DNA of 15,810 bases from JACMMS01 sp043758775 (GCA_043758775.1 JAYVMU010000073.1:1-15810); one strand, 5' to 3'; numbered from the stretch's first letter, positions 4,975-12,624 are shown. Notes: generated by a model from the sequence alone, not told the origin. A program made the numbers and translations.

Positions 4975-6159
4975 TTAAGTTGTTGGTGATTGATTTAATC
5001 TTCTGAGTATATAAAAAAGTATTGCTCCTACGCACATAATACTTGCAGCTACCATAAGGCCTTGTGAGTAGCTATTAGTTTTCGAAGCGTTATATCCAAT
5101 TAAACCTGGTCCAATTATCTGTGCCAAACCGTATGCAATCGTCATTTTCCCCATCATCTTTGCAGGTTTCGTTGGGAAATATCGTCCAGCCATAGTGAGT
5201 GTTATGCTAACAATTCCCATACATGTACCTCCAAATAAAATCGCGCTTGTCATTACGCCAAACATATTAGTCATGATTACAGGAAGTAATATTCCGATAA
5301 TTTGAATAACAACAGCGATTAAAAGTGAATTAAGCTCACCAATTCTACGCACTATTAAATCCCAAAAAATACAGGATGGTGCAGCAGCTAAACCTATAAC
5401 AAGAAACACGTACTCACCTCTGCCCTCAAGACCGGGCATAGAGTTTACAATTGCAACTATGAAAGTTGCAGTAATCACATATCCAAAACCAGCACAAAAA
5501 TAAGCTGCCATAAATAGTTTAAGAAACAATTTGTCAGGCGGGTTATCTAACATTAACGTGCCTGATCTAGAAATAATTGATTTATTTGGGGGAGGTAGCC
5601 AACTGAGTGCAGGGATTAATAATACAAGACCCAAAACGGACAAAACATACCATTGTTCCGTATATTTTAACCATGGGGTTGTTACTATAATAACGAGTGA
5701 GCAAACAACAATGCCTAAGCCTACTCCTGAAAAATGAATGCCAAGTTCGTTTCGGTGATCAGAACGAATCAACCAATTCAGAATAAGTCCACTTCCAAGC
5801 ATTAAACCTGCAGCGCTACTTAGACCCGCCATAAATCGTGATAGCGCCCAAATCATATAGTGATCTGATGCACCCATCATGAATGTGCTTAATACGGCAA
5901 CAATCATTCCAATTCTATAAAGTCTGTCTTTTAAAAAGAGATCATTTATGTATGTAGCGATTATTGCACCACATAAGTACCCAGAATAGTTAATAGCTGC
6001 CAGCAAGCCTGCTTCAGTTAGCCCAAGGCCTGCCTGTTCATGCATCAACGGAAGTAGGGGTGTATAGGCAAATCTTGCTATACCCATTGTGAGAATTAGA
6101 CTAAAAATACCCGCAGAGAGAACTTTGATTCTTAAAATTTGATTTCTTGAAAAATTCAT
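4975..6159 (-). CDS. YbfB/YjiJ-family MFS transporter
   Basis: Inner-membrane permease of 394 aa with about 12 hydrophobic segments in two halves and the usual central loop near residues 190-215 (PPPNKSIISRSG). The N-terminal signature MGIARFAYTPLLPLM, followed by GLTEAGLLAAINYSGYLCGA, is characteristic of the YbfB/YjiJ group (Pfam MFS_4). Length is normal and the frame intact. Substrate is not known for this group and cannot be read from the sequence. The gene points the same way as the dehydrogenase upstream of it, 150 bp apart, so they may share the promoter at 7320-7500. A weak inverted repeat (GGCTTTA 6244-6250, TAAAGCC 6282-6288) lies between them. No good Shine-Dalgarno is visible at ATG 6159. 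Confidence 0.82.
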   Translation of the reverse strand: MNFSRNQILRIKVLSAGIFSLILTMGIARFAYTPLLPLMHEQAGLGLTEAGLLAAINYSGYLCGAIIATYINDLFLKDRLYRIGMIVAVLSTFMMGASDHYMIWALSRFMAGLSSAAGLMLGSGLILNWLIRSDHRNELGIHFSGVGLGIVVCSLVIIVTTPWLKYTEQWYVLSVLGLVLLIPALSWLPPPNKSIISRSGTLMLDNPPDKLFLKLFMAAYFCAGFGYVITATFIVAIVNSMPGLEGRGEYVFLVIGLAAAPSCIFWDLIVRRIGELNSLLIAVVIQIIGILLPVIMTNMFGVMTSAILFGGTCMGIVSITLTMAGRYFPTKPAKMMGKMTIAYGLAQIIGPGLIGYNASKTNSYSQGLMVAASIMCVGAILFYILRRLNQSPTT

Positions 6160-6309
6160 TTTTTTAAATGGATAGATTTAATCGTAAGTGATCAACTCCC
6201 ACTTTCCCTAATAATCTAAATTTAAAAGAAATCACTTAGCAGGGGCTTTAGTTGCTATAAGTGAAATACTAAAACAATAAATAAAGCCGATTCAATAATG
6301 TGAAGAACA

Positions 6310-7320
6310 TTACATTTCTAAGCAAATTTTACCAAAATGTTTATTAGTTTCTTGATACTTAAATGCATCTACAATGTTTTCCAATTGAAATATCTTATCA
6401 ATGATAGGTCGCATCTTATTTACATTGATAGCTTTCACCATATCTTGTTGCTGAGAGCGATTACCTACAATTAATCCTTGCAATCTTAGTTGCTTAATGA
6501 GCGCAGTCACAATTGATACTTCTCCACCTAAGCCAGTTAGGATGCCGATCACTGAAATATGTGCTCCAACACGAGCAGCAGCCATGGACTGATTCAGCGT
6601 TGCTGGCCCTCCTACTTCAACAATATGATCTACTCCAAGGCCACCTGTCATTTCGTGCGCAATTTCGCCCCAGTTATTGTTTTTACGGTAATTGATAACA
6701 TAATCGGCACCTAAAGCTTTTAATCTATCCAACTTTTCGTCACTGGACGATGTTGCAATTACATTCGCGCCTGCCATTTTGGCGAATTGTAGTGCAAATA
6801 TTGACACTCCTCCCGTACCCTATACTAAAACATTATCGCCTGGTTTCAAGGCGTCGTCAGACATTAAAGCCCGCCATGCAGTTAATGCTGCAGTGGTAAG
6901 AGTTGAAGCTTCAGTATGGCTCCAGCCTATGGGTGCTAATGTAAATGCATTCACTGAAGCCGTTACTATTTCGCGTGCATATCCATCTACACCATCCCCC
7001 GGGGTAGTAGCAAATCCTTCTACAACAGGCTTTCCGGATAGCCATGTAGGATAAAAAGTACTTACAACATTATCCCCTACAGAAAATTCTGTCACGCCAT
7101 CACCCACAGCTGTTACAACTCCTGCGCCGTCAGCCATTGGAATCCTTGGTTCATTAGGACCCCACATACCACTTACAACTGCTAAGTCATGATAATTGAG
7201 TGAGTTGGCGTGAAGTCGAACCGTGATTTCTCCAGTATTCGGATCTTTGGCATCGCGCTTACCTATAACTACTTTATCGTAACCACCGCCGGTACCAAGA
7301 ATAATTGCTTTGTTTGTCAT
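6310..7320 (-). pseudogene. MDR-family NAD(P)-dependent alcohol dehydrogenase with internal amber codon
   Basis: Medium-chain dehydrogenase/reductase of zinc-alcohol-dehydrogenase or quinone-reductase type. The GroES-like half (TVRLHANSLNYHDLAVV, then PMADGAGVVTAVGDGV) is followed by the Rossmann half (GTGGVSIFALQFAKMAGANV, then GADYVINYR). The frame would encode 336 aa, the normal size, but codon 167 is TAG (6820-6822), exactly where relatives have Gln in the VLVQGTGG stretch. A single C-to-T change of CAG explains it, and both sides remain in one frame with no other damage, so the mutation is recent or the call is a sequencing error. Re-initiation at GTG 6807 would give only the cofactor domain. 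The gene is divergent from the MarR regulator and probably controlled by it. Confidence 0.85.
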
Positions 7321-7465
7321 AACTAAATCTTTCTTTATAAGGTCATTTTTCTATTAATTAATTTTAATTGTAATCTAGGCGTTACTAAAAAATTTACATC
7401 TATTAATTTAGTTGTTAATTTTATAGATAAAGAAAAAATAACACTTGCCGCAAATAGATTGTACA

Positions 7466-7485
7466 CATTGTAATTATTTACAATG
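7466..7485. promoter_or_regulatory. Palindromic operator for the OhrR-like regulator
   Basis: CATTGTAA-TTAT-TTACAATG is a perfect 8-bp inverted repeat, 22 bp before the regulator start and in the spacer it shares with the divergent dehydrogenase. Its TTGTAA/TTACAA arms resemble known OhrR boxes (TACAATT/AATTGTA). One site could repress both directions. Confidence 0.6.
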
Positions 7486-7507
7486 CAATTAGTTTGAAAT
7501 ACAAATT

Positions 7508-7996
7508 ATGCAAAATGAACGCGTAACAAATGATTTTAATGAACATTCGATATTGAATTTGGATGAGCAGATGTGCTTTGCGCTCTATTCGGCATCTCTT
7601 GCGATGACGAAAATTTATAAGCCGTTATTAGCACCGTTTGGACTTACGTATCCTCAGTACCTTGTTTTGCTTGTTTTGTGGCAAAAAGATTCGATTACAG
7701 TAAATGCGCTAGGTGAAAGATTATTTTTGGATTCGGGTACATTAACACCCTTACTTAAACGACTTGAAAAACTAGCCTTTATTACACGTAAACGTGAGGC
7801 AATTGATGGTCGCCAAGTAATCATTGCGCTAACGCCATTAGGTCAGTCATTACGCACTGATGTAATTCATATCCCTGCCAGTGTATCTTGCAATACTGGA
7901 TGTACCTTGCCAGAAATTAAAGCGCTTAATCAACAGCTTATCGCATTAAGAGCGCATTTAAATTCCAATTTAAACGCGGTTAAAGCCGCTCGTTAA
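7508..7996 (+). CDS. MarR-family, OhrR-like peroxide-sensing repressor
   Basis: 162-aa MarR-family regulator. The N-terminus LDEQMCFALYSASLAMTK carries the reactive Cys (C23) of OhrR proteins in its usual context. The winged HTH is ITVNALGERLFLDSGTLTPLLKRLEKL (about 63-89), with the wing RKREAIDGRQVIIALT (about 94-109). Two further cysteines (C128, C132) near the C-terminus fit the two-Cys OhrR class, in which organic hydroperoxides cause a disulfide and release from DNA. The operator palindrome lies just upstream. Likely targets are its own gene, the divergent dehydrogenase and permease, and the hydrolase 49 bp downstream. The effector could instead be a quinone or electrophile, given the neighbours. 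The gene appears intact. Confidence 0.8.
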   Translation: MQNERVTNDFNEHSILNLDEQMCFALYSASLAMTKIYKPLLAPFGLTYPQYLVLLVLWQKDSITVNALGERLFLDSGTLTPLLKRLEKLAFITRKREAIDGRQVIIALTPLGQSLRTDVIHIPASVSCNTGCTLPEIKALNQQLIALRAHLNSNLNAVKAAR

Positions 7997-8045
7997 CTCA
8001 TCATTTTTAACCACTTAAAATCCAACAATCAATAAAGGAATTAGC

Positions 8046-8453
8046 ATGCATTTAAATACTTATGGCTTAAAACCGATTGACTTCAATACAATCGGTCTAG
8101 ATCAACAAGCAGGTTTTACCCGTCGTGACTTTATGATGACTAGCTTAGCGATGGGTTTTGCACTTGCTTCTAACCCCGTGTTGGCGCAAGCGATTAGTAC
8201 GGACACTTCTGGCATTAAAGCTGACGAGGTAAAGGTACCCGTGGCAGATGGTGAAATTGCAGCATATCAAGCGATGCCAGCCAAAGGCAAAAATTTCCCT
8301 GTAATTTTAGTCATTCAAGAAATTTTTGGTGTGCATGAGCATATTAAAGACATGTGTGTTGGCTTGATTCATATCGTAAGGAATGAGTTGTACTGGGTTT
8401 GCTATGTTTTCACTGACTTGAGCATTGGCTTGCGCGAAGCCAGTGATACTTAA
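8046..8453 (+). pseudogene. Tat-exported dienelactone hydrolase, 3'-truncated
   Basis: N-terminal part of a dienelactone-hydrolase-family alpha/beta hydrolase. A twin-arginine signal (TRRDFMMTSLAMGFALA, residues 25-41, likely cleaved after AQA) precedes the mature start. The family segment KNFPVILVIQEIFGVHEHIKDMC then follows. After residue about 103 (near 8355) the match stops and the frame passes into the antisense of virB9, adding about 31 foreign residues before a stop. Relatives have roughly 230-290 residues, so the Cys/Asp/His catalytic triad is missing and the product cannot be active. An AAGGA Shine-Dalgarno precedes ATG 8046. Probably once co-expressed with the MarR gene. Confidence 0.8.
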
Positions 8454-8540
8454 TGAAGCAAGAACAGCTAACTTGATAGCGTTGAGCGTTAATTTGGTAC
8501 GTACTAAATTCATGGCTGCTTGATTGATTGTAGACTTCAT
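8355..8540 (-). pseudogene. virB9: VirB9/TrbG-type secretion channel protein, N-terminal fragment
   Basis: Only about 60 residues survive. They comprise a signal peptide (LNAIKLAVLASLSITGFAQA, with likely cleavage near ANA) and the beginning of the mature protein (NPVQLIPYDMNQAN), after which the frame enters antisense dienelactone hydrolase. Identity is inferred from position: it follows virB8 with a 4-nt ATGA overlap, where virB9 normally sits, and it has an exported N-terminus. VirB9 forms the periplasmic/outer-membrane ring with VirB7 and VirB10; losing it would break the channel. Anything downstream (virB10, virB11) is absent from this window. Confidence 0.6.
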
Positions 8541-9310
8541 TGTGCGGATACTCCGTTAGCGGCTTGTGACGTGGCGTTAGCTGATGGTGATAAAGACTGA
8601 GGGGCGTTAATAATAGGTGCAGCAACTGCTGCGCCTTTTTCTTCTCTGTCGACCACATAGCCTGTGACCTTAAATCCATAAGGATTAGCATCAAGGTCTC
8701 TTTGTAATGTGAGTAGTGAAGGTTTTTCGTAAACATAGGTCATCGAGGCAATGTATTTACCTGCTATTTCAGTGTCGTAGCCACGCTCGCGCGTGGTACG
8801 TTCATACCGAATGATGGCAGTTCCCTGCGCGCCTGGCGGCAATGTCGTTGAAACGATGTGAATACGACGTTCTGTGTAATTACCGAGTTGTTTATCAAGC
8901 GCATTATCGTGACCAAACATGGCGCGATAGTTTTTGAGTACATCGCCAGCAGATAAAGCCAAAGTACGCTCATAGTCACTTTGTAACAGCATCCAGTTAT
9001 AGCGTTCACGCGTGTTCACATACTCTTCGACCCAATGCCTATCGGCTGCTTCATTCAAACTAGCTGGTTTGTAACCTGTGGTATCTACCAATTGCGCTTC
9101 ACCTGTCACTTTATCGACTAAAAAAGTCATGGGGACGACTTTATAAAAGGGCAGCATAAATACCAAACCAGTGATCGCTAACACGGCCAATAATGTCATT
9201 ATTTTAGTTATATTCCATGCTCTAACCTCAGACTGATGCAGCGCAATGGCAGTGGAGGCTTCCCAATTGAGGGCTTGTTGGTGAATGTCTTTTTTGTTAT
9301 TGAATAGCAT
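8537..9310 (-). CDS. virB8: Type IV secretion inner-membrane protein VirB8
   Basis: 257 aa, bitopic inner-membrane protein of the conjugation channel. It has a short cytoplasmic N-terminus, one membrane segment at about 36-56 (TKIMTLLAVLAITGLVFMLPF), then a periplasmic NTF2-like domain. Family landmarks: VTGEAQLVD, RHWVEEYVNTRERYNW, GNYTERRIHIVST, and the end strand YGFKVTGYVVDRE. The Ala/Pro/Ser-rich tail after about 228 is probably disordered. VirB8 is a dimeric scaffold touching VirB4, B5, B6, B9 and B10. Length is normal and the frame intact. It lies 57 bp after virB6 and overlaps virB9 by 4 nt. Confidence 0.85.
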   Translation of the reverse strand: MLFNNKKDIHQQALNWEASTAIALHQSEVRAWNITKIMTLLAVLAITGLVFMLPFYKVVPMTFLVDKVTGEAQLVDTTGYKPASLNEAADRHWVEEYVNTRERYNWMLLQSDYERTLALSAGDVLKNYRAMFGHDNALDKQLGNYTERRIHIVSTTLPPGAQGTAIIRYERTTRERGYDTEIAGKYIASMTYVYEKPSLLTLQRDLDANPYGFKVTGYVVDREEKGAAVAAPIINAPQSLSPSANATSQAANGVSAQ

Positions 9311-9367
9311 GCTATTTACCTAGTGAGGAGTTTGATAAAAGTTGTTTTAGTATTTTCATGGTGCTGG

Positions 9368-10477
9368 TTATCTATTCCGATAACGCGAAGCGATTGCATG
9401 TGCTGAATGTTGTACGGCACGATTGATGCCACGACCAGCCAGTTGTGTGCTTTTTTCTAAACCGCTAGCTAGTCCGCCGCCGCTATTATTTTCTATTTTT
9501 CCGCCTACACCGCCCCCACCTTTACTGCCACCCCGTATAGCGGCATAAGTCATTTTTGCTATTTGTGCTGTAGCCAAGGCAAGACCTAAACCACTGGCAT
9601 TATCACCACCACCTACTAGGCTATTGGCAATGTTGTCGAGCTTGGTAAACAAGTAGGCAAATAGACACATCACCACCATCAGACTGAATATTGCTTTGAG
9701 TGCGGCAGCTTGTTTTGCACCAACGAATGCGGCTGATTGATCTGTATTAAACCCTAGGTTAACGATGTAACCGTTGACAATCACAAACACCAATCCCAAA
9801 AATATCATCATGAATAGTTGCAAAAGTAAGATGTAAACAATCTTGTTTTTCCAACCATCAAAGAAATTCTTGCTGGGTTCAAATGCTAATGCACCAATGA
9901 ATAATGGGCCTACCGCCAACACTAAACTGAGTGTGAGCAGGTTCGTGAAAAAAATAATGCCAACCGCACCAAACAAAATAAGGACACAAATTAAATACAA
10001 ATTGGCCACGATGCTGAGTGCAATACCACTTGCCACATCAAGAATATTTAGTTTCATTCTCGCTGCGACAAGGTCATTGAAAGGCGTTAGCAGTTGGTTA
10101 AAATTGCAATCTAGCGCATTGAACATAGCCGCATCACCTGTACCAGTAACAGGGCAAGCACCGCCGCCAGCTGTCGAAACAGCAACAGAACTCATTAAGT
10201 TTGCGCTGACGGTTTTGACTGTACCGATGACTTCAGCCTGATAGATGCCCGCACCACAAGCGATGAATAAAATCATGGCCATTTTGGCTGAGCGCCATAC
10301 AATGGTGCTGATTGGCTCACGCACTTCACCACGCATAACGGCAAAACCTACAAATAGGTAGTACAGCGTTAAGGCAGATAAGGCTATTGCAGCCACATAA
10401 ACGCTTAATTGTGCTGATACTTGATTTACAAAGTGGTCTATGTAAGAGAAAAATGTACCGCCGATGTAGTTAAACAT
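9368..10477 (-). CDS. virB6: Type IV secretion polytopic membrane protein VirB6/TrbL
   Basis: 369 aa with about six hydrophobic segments (around 28-48, 62-82, 150-175, 178-200, 215-240 and 262-282) and a periplasmic loop with two Cys (GGGACPVTG and NALDCNFNQ) that could form a disulfide. GPLFIGALAFEPSKNFFDGW is the conserved VirB6 cytoplasmic segment before the last membrane helices. The tail is Gly-rich (GGSKGGGGVGG) and basic, as in many VirB6/TrbL proteins. It forms the inner-membrane path for substrate. Its start is 71 bp from the divergent toxin gene, so its old link to eexN is interrupted by the toxin-antitoxin cassette. Confidence 0.85.
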   Translation of the reverse strand: MFNYIGGTFFSYIDHFVNQVSAQLSVYVAAIALSALTLYYLFVGFAVMRGEVREPISTIVWRSAKMAMILFIACGAGIYQAEVIGTVKTVSANLMSSVAVSTAGGGACPVTGTGDAAMFNALDCNFNQLLTPFNDLVAARMKLNILDVASGIALSIVANLYLICVLILFGAVGIIFFTNLLTLSLVLAVGPLFIGALAFEPSKNFFDGWKNKIVYILLLQLFMMIFLGLVFVIVNGYIVNLGFNTDQSAAFVGAKQAAALKAIFSLMVVMCLFAYLFTKLDNIANSLVGGGDNASGLGLALATAQIAKMTYAAIRGGSKGGGGVGGKIENNSGGGLASGLEKSTQLAGRGINRAVQHSAHAIASRYRNR

Positions 10478-10498
10478 GGCGTACCCTTATTTGTTGTT

Positions 10499-10547
10499 GT
10501 GCAAATTGCACTTGATTTTTTATATCAATACTTATATAATTACCTGT
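10499..10547 (+). promoter_or_regulatory. Toxin-antitoxin promoter with operator
   Basis: TTGATT (10512-10517) and TATAAT (10535-10540) with 17-bp spacing form a near-consensus sigma-70 promoter. Transcription should begin about 7 bp later, within a base or two of the toxin ATG at 10548, so the toxin message is nearly leaderless. The palindrome GTGCAAATTGCAC (10499-10511) abuts the -35 box and would suit autorepression by the antitoxin. Confidence 0.6.
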
Positions 10548-10862
10548 ATGAAACCAATTAAATGTGTGGGAAGTAGCCTTGATGACCTGCGTGATTTTCC
10601 GCAAGAGGCGCGTAGTCAGTGTGGTTTTGAACTGCGTCGTGTTCAAGATGGACTGATGCCTACAGACTTTAAACCCATGCCAAGTATAGGTAAGGGTGTT
10701 TATGAAATTCGTGTCCATGAGCTTGGTGAGTTTCGTGTCATTTATATTGCCAAACACGAAGACTTTATCTATGTGTTGCATAGCTTTCAAAAGAAAACAC
10801 AAGCAACGCGCAAAGAAGATATTGATTTGGCAATTAAACGTAATAAATCCATTGGAGAATAA
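10548..10862 (+). CDS. RelE/HigB-type toxin, phage Gp49-like family
   Basis: 104-aa predicted mRNA interferase of the Gp49-like branch (Pfam PF05973) of the RelE/ParE superfamily. Typical segments: VGSSLDDLRDFPQEARSQCG at the start, PMPSIGKGVYEIRVHELGEF, then RVIYIAKHEDFIYVLHSFQKK and the final charged helix KEDIDLAIKR. I start at ATG 10548, not an upstream in-frame ATG at 10476 inside the promoter. No Shine-Dalgarno is present, so synthesis should be weak and leaderless. It is followed 3 bp later by its antitoxin, which has a good GGAG site. It would cut ribosome-bound mRNA when the antitoxin is degraded. The cassette lies inside and against the conjugation operon. Confidence 0.8.
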   Translation: MKPIKCVGSSLDDLRDFPQEARSQCGFELRRVQDGLMPTDFKPMPSIGKGVYEIRVHELGEFRVIYIAKHEDFIYVLHSFQKKTQATRKEDIDLAIKRNKSIGE

Positions 10863-10865
10863 ACC

Positions 10866-11171
10866 ATGAAAATAACTGACCCTGATTTGACTATCACTGA
10901 ATCTAGCGGCAATGTGTTCGCCGATTTGGGCTTTAACGATGCTGAAGCAACTATTTTGGCGATGCGCGCGCAATTGATGTGTGATATTGCAAAACAAATA
11001 GACAAGCATCAGTGGACACAAAGCGAAGCTGCGAAACGTTTTGGCGTATCCCAAGCCCGCGTTTCTGACTTGGTGCGCGGTAAGTTTGATAAATTTAGTT
11101 TGGATACTCTTATACAGCTTGCTACCCGCGCTGGACATAGCGTACGTATTGAGTTGGCGGAGGCCGCATAA
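10866..11171 (+). CDS. XRE-type antitoxin partner of the Gp49-like toxin
   Basis: 101 aa. The helix-turn-helix is clear: KHQWTQSEAAKRFGVSQARVSDL (about 47-69), followed by SLDTLIQLATRAGHSVRIEL, the standard ending of the HTH_37 antitoxins that accompany Gp49-like toxins. The N-terminal half (DPDLTITESSGNVFADLGF) is the toxin-neutralising arm. GGAGAATAAACC before the ATG gives much stronger translation than the toxin start. It should repress the promoter at 10499-10547 together with the toxin. Confidence 0.8.
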   Translation: MKITDPDLTITESSGNVFADLGFNDAEATILAMRAQLMCDIAKQIDKHQWTQSEAAKRFGVSQARVSDLVRGKFDKFSLDTLIQLATRAGHSVRIELAEAA

Positions 11172-11241
11172 CTCTATGGTGTGTTTGGTGTTTATCCGCA
11201 CTCTGCTACCTAACTGAGTCGATTGAAAAATGAGGTTGAAT

Positions 11242-11520
11242 ATGAGTAAAATTGAAGATCCAGAATTGACGCAATTTTGTGAAGACTTAATTACCTCTGC
11301 CAAACAAATGAAGGCAGGTAATGTGCGCGTAGCGTTGTCGCCAATTGCTAATATCCGCAATAAAATGTACTTAAGCCAAAGCAAATTTTCTGATTTATTA
11401 GGCGTATCTGTACGCACCTTGCAAGATTGGGAGCAAGGTCGCGCCAAGCCATCTGGTGCAGCTAAAACGCTACTTAAAATAGCGGAACTTAACCCAGAAG
11501 CCCTCATAGCGGTCGCTTGA
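11242..11520 (+). CDS. Orphan HigA/NadS-like XRE antitoxin
   Basis: 92 aa from ATG 11242, preferred over ATG 11230 because a TGAGG Shine-Dalgarno lies correctly before it. Family features: an N-terminal helix (EDPELTQFCEDLITSAKQMK) and the HTH NKMYLSQSKFSDLLGVSVRTLQDWEQGRAKPSG, then LLKIAELNPEAL, very close to NadS/HigA antitoxins. Such genes normally follow a HigB/NadT toxin, but only 70 bp with no toxin precedes it here. It may be a leftover of a second system, an anti-addiction antitoxin, or a regulator of the preceding pair. Not in one frame with, nor overlapping, the first antitoxin. Confidence 0.72.
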   Translation: MSKIEDPELTQFCEDLITSAKQMKAGNVRVALSPIANIRNKMYLSQSKFSDLLGVSVRTLQDWEQGRAKPSGAAKTLLKIAELNPEALIAVA

Positions 11521-11556
11521 TTAAAATAAGATTCCATTTTTTATCTAAAATTGCAC

Positions 11557-11838
11557 TTAGCTGAAATTAGCTATTGGTTGAGGTGCAGTAATGGGCTTTC
11601 CTCTATCCTCTAGCGTGGCATTTGCTTGTAATTCATGTAAAGCCTGCAAGGCATTGACGCAGTTGGGTGTTAGGCTGCGCTCACTAGGGTTTTCGCTGCA
11701 CCAATCACTTATTTTTTTATAGAGTGCTGGCTCTTTCAATAACGCCTGCACTGTGTAAGTCTTTTGCGAGTCAATTTCGTCATGCGCAGAACACGCCGTT
11801 AATAAAACTGCTATAAGCGTAATAAGCGTTAGTTTCAT
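11557..11838 (-). CDS. eexN: EexN-like entry-exclusion lipoprotein
   Basis: 93-aa lipoprotein. The signal peptide MKLTLITLIAVLLTAC has a lipobox with Cys16 as the modified residue. The mature part KTYTVQALLKEPALYKKISDWC, followed by PNCVNALQALHEL, is typical of EexN entry-exclusion proteins, which stop recipient cells that already carry the element from receiving it again. I use ATG 11838, which has AAGGGA upstream, rather than a longer frame from 11922 running into virB5. The last 17 residues (EDRGKPITAPQPIANFS) nearly repeat the end of VirB5 28 bp upstream, which is unexpected. Exclusion function is by family inference. Confidence 0.7.
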   Translation of the reverse strand: MKLTLITLIAVLLTACSAHDEIDSQKTYTVQALLKEPALYKKISDWCSENPSERSLTPNCVNALQALHELQANATLEDRGKPITAPQPIANFS

Positions 11839-11938
11839 GATGCAAATTCCCTTATTGATAGCTTGGTTAATCCCAATGGGTAATCGGTTCTGGCGCAGAA
11901 ATAGGATTGCCTCTATCCTCAATCGTGGCTTTTACTTG
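11565..11938. repeat. 64-bp imperfect direct repeat at the ends of eexN and virB5
   Basis: The 64 bp at 11565-11628 (end of eexN) and 11875-11938 (end of virB5) match at 48 of 64 positions in my hand count, including an 11-base identical run CCTCTATCCTC. The encoded tails are also alike. The repeats are 310 bp apart in direct orientation. Confidence 0.75.
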
Positions 11939-12571
11939 TGCATCTTGTTTAGCCTGTTGCAATAACTTGTTTTGTATTTCAGCCAACTGTGTGCTCAGTT
12001 GCAGTTGCACCACAGTGTTTTGAATTTTGGCTTGCTCGCCTGCCATACGTGCTTGTAGTTCGGCAATGGCTTTAGGGTCGTCTGTATTACTGATCTGATC
12101 AATTAAGCCCTGTATCTGCGCTTGCTCAGTAGTGGCGGTATCGTAGGCTTTTTCGTAATTGTCACGGTCTATGTAGTGTTTTTTAACTTCTGATTGACAC
12201 AGGGTGAGAAACTCACCCATTTGCCCGCTACAAACATCCATGGATTGAACGGGTCGCATCATTTGGCTATACACTTTTTGTGCATCAGCGGGCAAATACT
12301 GGCGTAACTTAGGGTCGTTTAATACCGTACCAAAGCCACGCTTACCTGTCATTGACTGATATTGTGCAAGCTGTTGTGCGTATTGCTCTTTCATGGCTTG
12401 TAGCTGTTTACCCCACTGCACTATATTCTCGAGCGTATTAGCAAGATTCGCCACATCAATAACAGGGATGCCGCCTGCATTAGCAGGCGTAATACTGGCT
12501 TGTAAGCTGGCCACAATGGCTAGCGCAATAATGAATGCTTTAATGCTTGATTTTGAGTGGTGTTTTTTCAT
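11867..12571 (-). CDS. virB5: Type IV secretion minor pilin VirB5/TrbJ
   Basis: 234 aa exported protein. The signal peptide runs KSSIKAFIIALAIVASLQASITPANA, cleaved after about residue 32. The mature start GGIPVIDVANLANTLENIVQWGKQL is characteristic of VirB5/TrbJ. Most of the rest is helical and Gln-rich, ending in a long coiled-coil stretch (about 165-215). Two Cys (SMDVCSGQMGEFLTLCQSE) may pair. VirB5 sits at the pilus tip and helps recipient contact. AAAGGA lies before ATG 12571. The terminal segment TIEDRGNPISAPEPITHWD is not a usual part I recognise and recurs at the end of the EexN-like protein. Confidence 0.82.
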   Translation of the reverse strand: MKKHHSKSSIKAFIIALAIVASLQASITPANAGGIPVIDVANLANTLENIVQWGKQLQAMKEQYAQQLAQYQSMTGKRGFGTVLNDPKLRQYLPADAQKVYSQMMRPVQSMDVCSGQMGEFLTLCQSEVKKHYIDRDNYEKAYDTATTEQAQIQGLIDQISNTDDPKAIAELQARMAGEQAKIQNTVVQLQLSTQLAEIQNKLLQQAKQDAQVKATIEDRGNPISAPEPITHWD

Positions 12572-12624
12572 GACATTTATCCTTTTATGTCCTATATCGG
12601 TTATTTTTCATATCAACAATTAAA

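Noticed and set aside
6244..6288. Terminator between the dehydrogenase and permease
   Set aside because: Only 7-bp arms with a loop over 30 nt and no T run; too weak to call.
6779..7054. 91-codon + strand frame over the dehydrogenase
   Set aside because: Antisense of the conserved GroES and cofactor regions; shadow.
9312..9359. 15-residue frame between virB6 and virB8, where virB7 might be
   Set aside because: No lipobox or Cys and too short for a VirB7 lipoprotein; probably the virB8 leader.
10470..11537. A 355-codon open frame on the - strand over the toxin-antitoxin region
   Set aside because: It is antisense to three clear genes and their spacers, shows no recognisable domain, and runs across a good promoter. 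Long, but a shadow.
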